Source: Paractinoplanes lichenicola
GTDB taxonomy: Bacteria > Actinomycetota > Actinomycetes > Mycobacteriales > Micromonosporaceae
Assembly: GCF_016785085.1 (NCBI RefSeq)
Contig: NZ_JAENHO010000005.1
Location: 434,001-498,000 of the forward strand
Direction of reading: 5' to 3'
Length of the DNA stretch: 64,000 nt
Position 1 is the stretch's first letter; every line of letters begins with the position of its first letter. Below, in pieces: positions 46,406-55,564 of this stretch. A program made the position numbers and the translations under genes. Under the pieces are notes generated by a model. That model did not search any database. It had not been told where the DNA came from and saw only the letters and a list, made by a program, of their open reading frames with translations.

Positions 46406-46633
46406 CCGCGCCATCGTGCGGATGCTCCGGGGCTCGTGCAACGTCCGGAACATCAGGGTGCTCAGCAGAGGCAGGATCACCAACGGGGCCGGCCGCTCCT
46501 GGTCGCTCCTGCGTGATCGTTAATCGGTTGTAAGGAAGCCGACGCGGATCGTACGGTTGTCCACATCGGAGCCGCCGGGCCGGGCGGCGGGCCGACACGG
46601 GGGCAGGTCCGCCGACCGTCCCGGCCCCGGATC

Positions 46634-46653
46634 ATCCGCTACCGGATAATCCG
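46634..46653. promoter_or_regulatory. putative MarR operator (three half-sites)
   Basis: ATCCG (46634-46638), CGGAT (46643-46647) and ATCCG (46649-46653) form two overlapping inverted repeats just upstream of the -10 box of the MarR gene; likely autoregulation. Confidence 0.5.
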
Positions 46654-46656
46654 AGT

Positions 46657-46662
46657 TAGGCT
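46657..46662 (+). promoter_or_regulatory. -10 hexamer for leaderless marR
   Basis: TAGGCT, six bases, then ATG 46669. Confidence 0.45.
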
Positions 46663-46668
46663 GGACTC

Positions 46669-47136
46669 ATGTCCGCCCCCGAACGCACCGAGCGCGACGT
46701 CACCGGCCTGCTCAACATGGCCGGCCACGCCCTCACCAACCGCCTCGCTGCAGCCCTGGCCGGCATCGACTTGACGCCGCGCATGCAGTGCGTGCTGGTG
46801 CATGCGCTCGAAGAGGAGCGAACCCAGATCCAACTGGCCGCCCTGGCCGACATGGACAAAACCACCATGGTCAGCACGGTCGACGACCTGGAAAGCCGCG
46901 GCCTGGCCGAACGCCGTCCCTCGACCACGGACCGCCGAGCCCGCATCATCGCCGTCACCGAAAAGGGTCGCCTGGCCGCCGAGGAGGGCCAACGCATCGT
47001 CGACGAAGTGCACGCCGACGCGTTGAGCAGCCTGCCGGACGCCGCCCGGACCGCGTTCGTCGAGGCCCTCGGCCTGCTGGCCGACACCACCCGCGATCAA
47101 GGCCCGCAGCCCGTACGCCGGGCGCGCGGCCGCTGA
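46669..47136 (+). CDS. MarR-family transcriptional regulator
   Basis: A 155-residue winged-helix protein: LTPRMQCVLVHALEEERTQIQLAALADMDKTTMVSTVDDLESRGLAERR followed by the wing STTDRRARIIAVTEKG. Both dimer helices are present. No partner gene is adjacent downstream: 229 bases follow before the convergent monooxygenase. The overlapping inverted repeats in its promoter suggest negative autoregulation. Ligand and targets unknown. Confidence 0.87.
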   Translation: MSAPERTERDVTGLLNMAGHALTNRLAAALAGIDLTPRMQCVLVHALEEERTQIQLAALADMDKTTMVSTVDDLESRGLAERRPSTTDRRARIIAVTEKGRLAAEEGQRIVDEVHADALSSLPDAARTAFVEALGLLADTTRDQGPQPVRRARGR

Positions 47137-47365
47137 CCGGTGCGCCTTCACGGCCCCTCCGGCGCTGACCTGCACCGACTCGGCCGTGCCGGCCGCCTGG
47201 CTGCGCGCCCCGGCCGGCTTCCGCCTCCGACGTTGCCCTCCCCGACGGGGGCGAGCGTCGTCGAGTTCTACCCGCGGGCCAGGAAGCGGTCGACTGGCGC
47301 GCCGACGGCAGGCGTTCCGGAGCGGGCCCGTCCGGGGGCCGCGGCTGTGTTGTGAACCGGGCGGG
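47137..47365. other. 229-base region without supported gene
   Basis: The sequence keeps coding-like codon bias in short pieces of different frames (for example VALPDGGERRRVLPAGQEA near 47230-47290), which may be a decayed gene. No frame is open throughout and no family is recognised. Confidence 0.35.
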
Positions 47366-48733
47366 CTAAAGCTGGGTGGACGGGGTGCGGATGGCGTCCA
47401 GGTAGTTGGTGACGTCGTCGGCGTTGTGGGTGGCGCAGGCGATGTAGTTGTCCGGGCGTACGAGGAAAAGTGTGGGCTTTTGGGCGTCGTAGGTGCTGGC
47501 CGCGGAAGGGTCGGTGACGTGGTGGACGTGGCAGTCCGGGGGCAGGGCGGGCAGCGGGCCGGTCCAGTGGAAGGCCAGCAGCGTGAAGTGCGGCCCGTGC
47601 AGCAGATCGAGCAGCGGCCCGGGAGCGCGGTCGCCCGCCTGGACGCGGCCGGGGTGGGGGCGGTGTTCGGCGGAGAGGGAGCTGCCGCGGTAGTTCAGGG
47701 AGAGTTGCCGCAGCACCGGGTCATCGCGGCGGAGGGCGTCGTCGGTAGCGGAAACAGCGCGGCGGTGCAGCTTTGTGCTGATGCCCAGGACCCCGGCGGC
47801 GACCGGCAGGCGTTCCTCCTCGTACGTGTCGAGCAAGCCCTCGTAGGCCAGCTTCCAGCCCAGGTTGTAGGCGTCCTGGATGCCGGTGTTGAGACCTTGG
47901 CCGCCGGCGGGGGAGTGGACGTGGGCGGCGTCGCCGGCCAGGAAGTACTTGCCGGCTCGGTAACGCGAGACCATGCGGATGTTCGCCCGGTACAGGGACT
48001 GCCAGCCGACGGCGGCCAGGGAAAGACCCACCGAGGCGACGAGCGACGACAGCGACAGGTCTGAGGGTGGCGCCGTGAGCTGGAACGTGTCGGTGCCGGG
48101 CATGGGGCACAGGGCCAGGCGCATGGAGCGCTGGTCTGCGCCGGGCCAGATGTGCCAGTGGTCGCGGGAGAGGCCGGGCACCTGGACGTCGGCAACAATC
48201 AACTGCTCGGTCGGGAACGAGTCGCCTTCGAAGGGGATGTCGAGGGCCTTGCGGATGGTGCTGCGGCCGCCGTCGCAGCCGACTATGTAGCGCGGGGTGA
48301 CCGTCTCGCCGGTGGAGAGAGTGACGTCGTCGTCGGTCAGGGAGACGACGCTGACGCCGTATTCGACCGGGATTCCCTCGGCCAGCAGCGCGGACGTGCG
48401 CCACTGCGGGTGCATCAGCATGTTGGGGTACGGCACGGCGGGTGTCGGGTCGTGCAGTTCGTCCATGCGTTGCGTCATCTCGCCGCCGTCGGGCAGGTGG
48501 ATCAGCAGCGCGGGGTAGTCGCGGCCGACGGAGCGAAACGCGGGGAGCAGGCCCAGGTCGTCGAGGACCTCCTGCGTACGGGGCTGGATGCCTTTGCCTC
48601 GGGAGCCGTCGGGTGGTGTCGGCGACTGCTCGACGATGCGGAACGGGACGCCGTGGCGCTGGAGGACGCGGGCCAGGGTGAGGCCGGTCGGGCCGGCGCC
48701 GACAATGAGGGTGAATCCAGATTCAGTGAACAT
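47366..48733 (-). CDS. FAD-dependent aromatic monooxygenase (PHBH/UbiH-like)
   Basis: A 455-residue flavoprotein hydroxylase: FAD motif IVGAGPTGLTLARVL near residue 10, RGKGIQPRTQEVLDDLG, YIVGCDGGRSTIRKAL (DG motif), and FLAGDAAHVHSPAGGQGLNTGIQDAYNLGWKL (GD motif). The C-terminal about 100 residues resemble a thioredoxin-like lobe found in phenol-hydroxylase relatives. It hydroxylates an aromatic substrate with NAD(P)H and O2. Divergent from the TetR gene; the shared operator covers its ATG. Role could be drug inactivation or tailoring. Confidence 0.87.
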   Translation of the reverse strand: MFTESGFTLIVGAGPTGLTLARVLQRHGVPFRIVEQSPTPPDGSRGKGIQPRTQEVLDDLGLLPAFRSVGRDYPALLIHLPDGGEMTQRMDELHDPTPAVPYPNMLMHPQWRTSALLAEGIPVEYGVSVVSLTDDDVTLSTGETVTPRYIVGCDGGRSTIRKALDIPFEGDSFPTEQLIVADVQVPGLSRDHWHIWPGADQRSMRLALCPMPGTDTFQLTAPPSDLSLSSLVASVGLSLAAVGWQSLYRANIRMVSRYRAGKYFLAGDAAHVHSPAGGQGLNTGIQDAYNLGWKLAYEGLLDTYEEERLPVAAGVLGISTKLHRRAVSATDDALRRDDPVLRQLSLNYRGSSLSAEHRPHPGRVQAGDRAPGPLLDLLHGPHFTLLAFHWTGPLPALPPDCHVHHVTDPSAASTYDAQKPTLFLVRPDNYIACATHNADDVTNYLDAIRTPSTQL

Positions 48734-48741
48734 AGATTCAC
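48726..48741. promoter_or_regulatory. putative TetR operator overlapping monooxygenase start
   Basis: GTGAA (48726-48730) and TTCAC (48737-48741) are inverted; AGATTCA also occurs twice as a direct repeat here. The site covers the ATG of the monooxygenase gene and lies 28 nt upstream of the TetR gene. Confidence 0.4.
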
Positions 48742-48769
48742 CGTACGGGGGGCTGATAATCTCCGTCAA

Positions 48770-49375
48770 GTGGTGACGGGTATTCGCAGGCAGCAGGCGG
48801 CGCAGACCGAGGCGGAGCTGAAGGCGGCCGCGGTGCGGGTGTTCGAGCGGGCCGGCTATCTCAACGCCAAGATCACTGACATCACGGCGGAGGCGGGGCG
48901 GGCGACCGGGTCGTTCTACAAGCACTTCGCGGGAAAGGAGCAGCTGCTCGAGGCGTTGCTGCAGGACCTGCTGGCCGAGGGGGACGAGTCGGCTGCGTCG
49001 GCGGAGCACAGCGACGACTTCCGGGATCGGGAAGCGGTGCGCTATCACGTGGCGGCGTACTGGAACTTCTACCGGCGGCACCGCGCGGTCATGGACGCGC
49101 TGCGGCAGGCGGCCATCGTCGACGAGGGGTTCGCCGAGCGGTCGCGGCAGATGATGGAGCCCGACCTGGGGCACATCGCGCAGCACATCGCCAAGGTCGA
49201 TCCGCACGGGGATCCGTACGTGCTGGCTTCGATCTTCACCACGCTGGTGTCGGCATTCGCCGCGAATCACCCACCACACGACGACGAGGCGATCGAGACG
49301 CTGACGACGTTCATCCACAACGGGATCGGGGCCGGCCGCCAGGAAACAGCGACCGGCCCCGATGAGCAAACCTAG
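48770..49375 (+). CDS. TetR-family transcriptional regulator
   Basis: A 201-residue protein. The N-terminal HTH is QTEAELKAAAVRVFERAGYLNAKITDITAEAGRATGSFYKHFAGKEQLLEALL. The helical C-terminal domain includes YHVAAYWNFYRRHRAVMDALRQAAIVDEGF. Two GTG starts (48770, 48773) are possible; GATAAT (48755-48760) lies just upstream, so the leader is minimal or absent. It likely represses the divergent monooxygenase gene. Its 3' end overlaps the sdhB stop by 4 bases and holds a terminator-like hairpin. Confidence 0.85.
   Translation: MVTGIRRQQAAQTEAELKAAAVRVFERAGYLNAKITDITAEAGRATGSFYKHFAGKEQLLEALLQDLLAEGDESAASAEHSDDFRDREAVRYHVAAYWNFYRRHRAVMDALRQAAIVDEGFAERSRQMMEPDLGHIAQHIAKVDPHGDPYVLASIFTTLVSAFAANHPPHDDEAIETLTTFIHNGIGAGRQETATGPDEQT
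49325..49363. terminator. 11-bp hairpin inside tetR 3' end, likely sdh terminator
   Basis: The arms at 49325-49335 and 49353-49363 (ATCGGGGCCGG and its complement) pair perfectly. It sits within the last TetR codons, just past the sdhB stop, and can end transcription from either side. Confidence 0.6.
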
Positions 49376-50117
49376 AGCTGCTTGCGCAGCGCCTTGCGGT
49401 AGTCGCTGTTCAGGCGGCCGATCAGGGTGAGCGGAATGCCCTTGGGGCAGACCTGCGAGCACTCGCCCATGTTGGTGCAGCCGCCGAAGCCCGCGTCGTC
49501 CTGGGCCTGCAGCATGTCGAGCACGCGGGTGTCACGCTCCGGCTGGCCCTGCGGCATCAGGCCGAGGTGCGCGACCTTGGCCGCGGTGAACAGCATCGCC
49601 GAGCCGTTCGGGCAGGCCGCCACGCAGGCGCCGCAGCCGATGCAGGTGGCCGCCTCGAACGCCAGGTCGGCGTCCTTCTTGGGCACCGGGGTGGCATGCG
49701 CCTCGGGGGCGGCGCCGGTCGGGGCGGTGATGTAGCCGCCGGCCGCGATGATCTTGTCGAGGTTGCCGCGGTTGACGACCAGGTCCTTGATCACCGGGAA
49801 CGCGGCGGCCCGCCACGGCTCCACGTCGATCTTGTCGCCGTCCTTGAAGTGGCGCATGTGCAGCTGGCAGGCGGTGGTGGCCTTCTCGGGGCCGTGCGCC
49901 ACGCCGTCGATCACCATGCTGCACGCGCCGCAGATGCCCTCGCGGCAGTCGTGGTCGAAGGCGATCGGGTCGTCGCCGTCGAGGATCAGCTTCTCGTTCA
50001 GCACATCGAGCATCTCGAGGAAGCTGGCGTCGGGGGAGATGTCCTTGACGTCGTAGGACTCCATCCGGCCTTTGTCGGACGAGTCCTGCTGACGCCACAC
50101 GCGGACCTGGATATCCA

Positions 50118-50118
<1 letters not shown>
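49372..50118 (-). CDS. sdhB: succinate dehydrogenase/fumarate reductase iron-sulfur subunit
   Basis: A 248-residue subunit with three clusters. The [2Fe-2S] site has C58, C63, C66 and C84 (CREGICGAC ... TTAC); the [4Fe-4S] and [3Fe-4S] sites are in CIGCGACVAACPNGS and CTNMGECSQVCPKGIP. It passes electrons from SdhA flavin to the quinone site. ATG 50118 overlaps the sdhA stop by one base (TAATG). The gene ends the sdhCAB operon. Confidence 0.95.
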
Positions 50119-52064
<1,946 letters not shown>

Positions 52065-52066
52065 TT

Positions 52067-52795
52067 TCAGTCCACCAATCCGACCAGAACCGCGAACGGC
52101 ACCGACAGGTACCCGACGACCAGCACCACCGACAGCACCAGGGCCGTCGCGCGGGCGTAGACCTCGCCGCGCGGGCTCTGCAGGCCGAGCGTGCGGACGG
52201 CGCTCCACAGGCCGTGCCGCAGGTGGAAGCCGACCGCCACGATCGACAGCGTGTAGAACAGCGTCACGTACCAGCGGGACGGGGCGAAGTCCTCCGCCAC
52301 GTTGCGATACACCTCACCGGTGACGCCGTGCGGGTTCAGCGTGAGCGTGGTCAGGTCGAGGATGTGGTAGATCACGAAGAGCAGGACGATCACGCCGCCC
52401 CAGCGCATCGTGCGGGCCGCGTAGCTGCCCTGCACCTTGGGCCGGTGCGCGTATTTGACCGGGCGCGCCTGGCGGGCCCGGCGGGTCAGGATCACCGCTG
52501 CCACGATGTGCCCGATCACCGCCACGGTCAGCACGGTGCGCTGGATGTAGAGGTACCACGCCTCCGGCAGCAGCGGGGTGCCGATGCTGCGCAGCCAGTG
52601 CGCGTAGTGGTCGAAGGTCTCCTCGCCGAAGAAGATCTTCAGGTTGCCGATCATGTGTACGTAGAGGAAGGCGACCAGCAGGAAGCCGGTCACCGCCATG
52701 AAGATCTTGAGGGCGACCGACGAGCGCCGCCGAACTGGTTTGCCCGGAGCGGGCGCTGCCGCCGCCGACTTCCGGGTCGAAGTATCTACCGCCAC
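52067..52795 (-). CDS. sdhC: succinate dehydrogenase cytochrome b subunit
   Basis: A 242-residue membrane anchor with five helices, as in type B enzymes (Bacillus SdhC, Wolinella FrdC). Histidines in [33 protein letters not shown] and [12 protein letters not shown] are positioned to bind two hemes. No sdhD follows, in keeping with a single anchor. It starts at GTG 52795, 7 nt after TACCGT (minus strand), probably leaderless. Divergent from a LysR gene, 77 bases away. Quinone partner is presumably menaquinone. Confidence 0.92.
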   Translation of the reverse strand: MAVDTSTRKSAAAAPAPGKPVRRRSSVALKIFMAVTGFLLVAFLYVHMIGNLKIFFGEETFDHYAHWLRSIGTPLLPEAWYLYIQRTVLTVAVIGHIVAAVILTRRARQARPVKYAHRPKVQGSYAARTMRWGGVIVLLFVIYHILDLTTLTLNPHGVTGEVYRNVAEDFAPSRWYVTLFYTLSIVAVGFHLRHGLWSAVRTLGLQSPRGEVYARATALVLSVVLVVGYLSVPFAVLVGLVD

Positions 52796-52802
52796 ACTCT
52801 GG

Positions 52803-52808
52803 ACGGTA
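52803..52808 (-). promoter_or_regulatory. -10 hexamer of leaderless sdhCAB operon
   Basis: TACCGT on the minus strand, seven bases before GTG 52795. Confidence 0.45.
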
Positions 52809-52853
52809 GGAAGCTGTGTGCGATTCGTCTAATGCATGATCGACGCAGTAACC

Positions 52854-52868
52854 ATAGAGATAAGCTAT
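52854..52868. promoter_or_regulatory. putative LysR box
   Basis: ATAG-N7-CTAT, overlapping the -10 (TAAGCT, 52861-52866) of the LysR gene and 59 bases from the sdhC start. LysR proteins usually bind T-N11-A sites in such divergent gaps. Confidence 0.4.
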
Positions 52869-52872
52869 CGAC

Positions 52873-53790
52873 GTGCAGCTCCAGCAGCTTCGTTACTTCC
52901 TAGCAGTCGAACAGACACGACATTTCACCCAAGCGGCGGACATTCTGGGCGTCTCCCAGCCGACTCTCAGTAAGCAAATTCACACGCTGGAAGCCACCCT
53001 CGGCGCGCCCCTGTTCGAGCGGATTCGTGGCGGTGTGACCCTCACGGCGGCCGGCCAGACCCTGCTGCCGCTCGCCCAGCGCATGGTCGCCGACGCCGAC
53101 GCGGCCCAGGAGGCGGTCGCCGACATCGTCGGCCTGCGTCGCGGCGAGGTGCGGCTCGGCGCCACCCCCAGCCTGTGCTCGTCGCTCGTGCCCGAGGTGC
53201 TGCGCACCTTCCGCGCGGCCCACCCCGACATCCAGCTCTACGTCAACGAGGGCGGCTCGCAGGACCTGATCGAGAACCTGCAGGCCCACACGCTCGACCT
53301 GGCCCTGATCGTGCAGCCCGAGGAGGGCGTCGACGACTCGCTCCACACCACCCCCGTGCTGCGCGAGAGCCTGGTCGTGGCCTCGGTGGCCGACGGCCCG
53401 CCGCCCACGCCGCACGCGCAGATCGCCCTCTCCGAGCTCGAGCACACCCCGCTGGTCATGTTCCGCGCCGGCTACGACATTCGTGGCGTCACGCTCGAGG
53501 CCTGCGAGAAGGCCGGCTTCACCCCGAAGTTCGCCGTCGAGGGCGGCGAGATGGACGCCGTGCTGGCCTTCGTCGAGGCCGGCCTGGGCGTCGCCCTCGT
53601 GCCGAGCATGGTGCTGGCCAACCGTCCTTTGCTGCGGGCCACTCCGCTGGCCCCGCCCGGCATGCGTCGCACCATCGCGCTGGCCCACCGCACCCGCTCG
53701 GTGCTGCCGCACGCCGCTCAGGCCCTGCGCGAGACCCTGCTCCACCACGTCGCCACCCAGGAGCTTCCCCTCGGCGTGCGTCCTCTTTAG
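52873..53790 (+). CDS. LysR-family transcriptional regulator
   Basis: A 305-residue protein. The N-terminal HTH is LQQLRYFLAVEQTRHFTQAADILGVSQPTLSKQIHTLEATLGAPLFER. The C-terminal effector domain has VRLGATPSLCSSLVPEVLRTFRAAHPDIQLYV and a GLGVALVPSMV segment. GTG 52873 is leaderless by position. Its place beside sdhCAB in divergent orientation is common in actinomycetes, so control of sdh is plausible. A Cys in the effector pocket (LCSS) is not in the OxyR position. Effector unknown. Confidence 0.88.
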   Translation: MQLQQLRYFLAVEQTRHFTQAADILGVSQPTLSKQIHTLEATLGAPLFERIRGGVTLTAAGQTLLPLAQRMVADADAAQEAVADIVGLRRGEVRLGATPSLCSSLVPEVLRTFRAAHPDIQLYVNEGGSQDLIENLQAHTLDLALIVQPEEGVDDSLHTTPVLRESLVVASVADGPPPTPHAQIALSELEHTPLVMFRAGYDIRGVTLEACEKAGFTPKFAVEGGEMDAVLAFVEAGLGVALVPSMVLANRPLLRATPLAPPGMRRTIALAHRTRSVLPHAAQALRETLLHHVATQELPLGVRPL

Positions 53791-53860
53791 ATCAAAACCG
53801 TTTCCCCGTACGCGTCCTCGGGCGCGACAAACTCCCGAGGGGCCCCCGAATCGGGTCCCG

Positions 53861-54574
53861 TCAGAACCGGGTGCCCGCTCGCCAGCGCTCCCAGAGCCCG
53901 GCGTCCCCCTCGATCGCCTCCGGGGCGGGCAGTCGCCGGTTGAGCGCCAGCAGCAGGCTCAGCACCGGCGCCGTGACCGTGACGTCGGCCGGTTGATCGT
54001 CCTCGGTCCACGTGATGCCGCTGGTCGTCAGCGTGACGTGCCAACTTCGCGGCACATCGGTGGCCCGGAAGCGCAGCGTCTCGCCCTCCCCGGTGAGGCC
54101 CGTGCCGACCGCCTCGAAGGTCAGCAGGAAGTCGGCCACGCCGTCGGCCGCCAGATCGGGCGCCAGCTCACCCGACGGGTCGGCGTCGAAGCGGTGCACC
54201 ACCAGGTCGTGCACCATGCGCCGGAGCCAGAACCCGGTCGTCTGATGCCGCGGGTGCCACGTCCACACCTCGGCGCCGAAGCCCCGCTCGAATACGGCCG
54301 CGTTCAACCCCCGCGCGCCGCCGAGCAGCCACGACGTCCACTCGTCCGGTTCGGACGGCGCCTCGATCCGGCGATACTCCACCGGCGCCCCGGTCGTGAT
54401 GACCTCGGTGGCGTAGCGGTGGCCCGTGCCGACGTGCGTGACCAGGTCGCGCACCGTCCACTCGGGACAGGTGGGCACGATCGCGCCGGGCGCCGGACCG
54501 GTCGCCGCGGCGCCCAGCCGGCCCGACTCCGCCTCGAGCTCCGCCGCGTATCTCTCCGGTGCCAGCCAGCCCAT
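53861..54574 (-). CDS. mycothiol-dependent maleylpyruvate-isomerase-family protein
   Basis: A 237-residue protein of the DinB-like MDMPI fold: RYAAELEAESGRLGAAATG, CPEWTVRDLVTHVGTGHRYATEVI with the first metal histidine, then RRMVHDLVVHRFDAD with the further His pair and Glu/Asp positions. The C-terminal SCP2-like part reads WHVTLTTSGITWTEDD. Family members use mycothiol or bind divalent metal; the isomerase label is loose. The start has no clear ribosome site. The 53791-53860 gap shows nothing notable. Confidence 0.8.
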   Translation of the reverse strand: MGWLAPERYAAELEAESGRLGAAATGPAPGAIVPTCPEWTVRDLVTHVGTGHRYATEVITTGAPVEYRRIEAPSEPDEWTSWLLGGARGLNAAVFERGFGAEVWTWHPRHQTTGFWLRRMVHDLVVHRFDADPSGELAPDLAADGVADFLLTFEAVGTGLTGEGETLRFRATDVPRSWHVTLTTSGITWTEDDQPADVTVTAPVLSLLLALNRRLPAPEAIEGDAGLWERWRAGTRF

Positions 54575-54625
54575 GCCGAGAGCCTATCCAGCAGCTGTGT
54601 GCAGTTGCGTACCGGAAACCGGACT

Positions 54626-54631
54626 TAGCAT
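54626..54631 (+). promoter_or_regulatory. -10 hexamer for leaderless methyltransferase gene
   Basis: TAGCAT, seven bases, then GTG 54639. Confidence 0.45.
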
Positions 54632-54638
54632 CGTCGCT

Positions 54639-55391
54639 GTGCATCATGGTGAGTTCGAGGATCCGCGCCTGGTCGAGATCTACGACGCCGAGTTCGTCTG
54701 GGGCTACGACGACGACCTGTTCATGGCGTTGCTGGCCGAGCGCAACGCGCCCCGCGTGCTCGACTTCGGCTGCGGCACCGGCCGGCTCGCGATCGCGATG
54801 GCGAAGGCCGGTCACGAGGTCACCGGGGTCGATCCCGCGCGCGCCTCGCTCGACGCCGCCCGCCGCAAGCCGGGCGCCGAGCAGGTGACCTGGATCGAGG
54901 GCTCGGCCGAGGTGCTCCCGGCGCGGGCGTTCGATGCGGTGTTACTCACAAGTCACGTCGCGCAGTTCCTCGTCAGTGACGAGCAGTGGTTGTCGACCTT
55001 GCGGGCGCTGCGCCGGTCGCTCGTCGAGGGCGGCCGGTTGATCTTCGACAGTCGCGACCCGGCCGACCGCCGGTGGCTCCGCTGGAATCCCGTCGACTCA
55101 CGTCGCACCGTGGTCCGGCCCGGCGGCGACCGGATCGAGACATGGACGGAGGTGAATTCCGAGGTCGAGGGGGTAGTCACCTTCACCCGGCATTACCTGT
55201 TCACGGAGGGTGACGAGCTGACGAGCACGGCCACGCTACGTTTTCGGTCCGAAAGTGAGATCAGGACAACGGTCGAGGCGGCCGGGTTCGACGTCGACCG
55301 GATCTACGGCGGCTGGGCCAAGGAGCCTGTTGGCACAGGTGAAGATGGGGAATTGATCGTGATCGCGGTGGCGCGGCCGCAGGGTAGGTGA
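54639..55391 (+). CDS. class I SAM-dependent methyltransferase
   Basis: A 250-residue enzyme. The SAM motif VLDFGCGTGRLAIAMAKAGHEVTGVDPA starts near residue 40 with the Asp of motif II in GVD; motif III region is FDAVLLTSHVAQFL. The C-terminal half is a beta-rich cap (VDSRRTVVRPGGDRIETWTEV ... GDELTSTATLRFRSESEIRTTVEAAGF). This plan resembles small-molecule methyltransferases of the UbiE/TehB kind. Divergent from the isomerase-family gene by 64 bases. Substrate unknown. Confidence 0.84.
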   Translation: MHHGEFEDPRLVEIYDAEFVWGYDDDLFMALLAERNAPRVLDFGCGTGRLAIAMAKAGHEVTGVDPARASLDAARRKPGAEQVTWIEGSAEVLPARAFDAVLLTSHVAQFLVSDEQWLSTLRALRRSLVEGGRLIFDSRDPADRRWLRWNPVDSRRTVVRPGGDRIETWTEVNSEVEGVVTFTRHYLFTEGDELTSTATLRFRSESEIRTTVEAAGFDVDRIYGGWAKEPVGTGEDGELIVIAVARPQGR

Positions 55392-55406
55392 TCGGTCACG
55401 GGGTGT

Positions 55407-55427
55407 CTATCGGCAATGTGCCAATAG
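55407..55427. promoter_or_regulatory. 21-bp imperfect palindrome upstream of VWA gene
   Basis: CTATCGGCA and TGCCAATAG, nine-base arms with one mismatch around ATG. It lies 50 bases before a TACTAT hexamer near 55458 that may be the -10 of the VWA gene. Confidence 0.4.
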
Positions 55428-55564
55428 GGGCCGGGCGGTTGTCGGCCGCCGAGATGTGATTACTATTCGCTCACGTTGCAGAGAGACCGCTCGATGTTGC
55501 GATCAAGGTCGGAGAGGCTGACCGGGTCGCCGGGCGCGTCCGGGTCGAAGGAGAGGTGGGTGCG

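Larger units (their letters stand above)
46406..46668. other. 263-base intergenic region
   Basis: No supported gene. Two short open stretches (a 43-codon plus-strand one overlapping the previous stop and a 39-codon minus-strand one) are discussed as rejected. The last 35 bases hold the marR promoter and operator. Confidence 0.5.

Noticed and set aside
46404-46520. 39-codon minus-strand open stretch with coding-like bias (LVILPLLSTLMFRTL)
   Set aside because: Preceded at once by an in-frame stop, with no start signal and no recognised family; at most a remnant.
46402-46533. 43-codon plus-strand ORF rich in Cys, Ser and Gly overlapping the phosphatidyltransferase stop (a precursor-peptide look-alike)
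   Set aside because: Third-position G+C is only about half, far below neighbouring genes. There is no ribosome site and no modification enzyme nearby.
47137-47365. 71-codon plus-strand ORF after the MarR gene
   Set aside because: No ribosome site and no family; coding bias switches frames, so it is at best a decayed gene.
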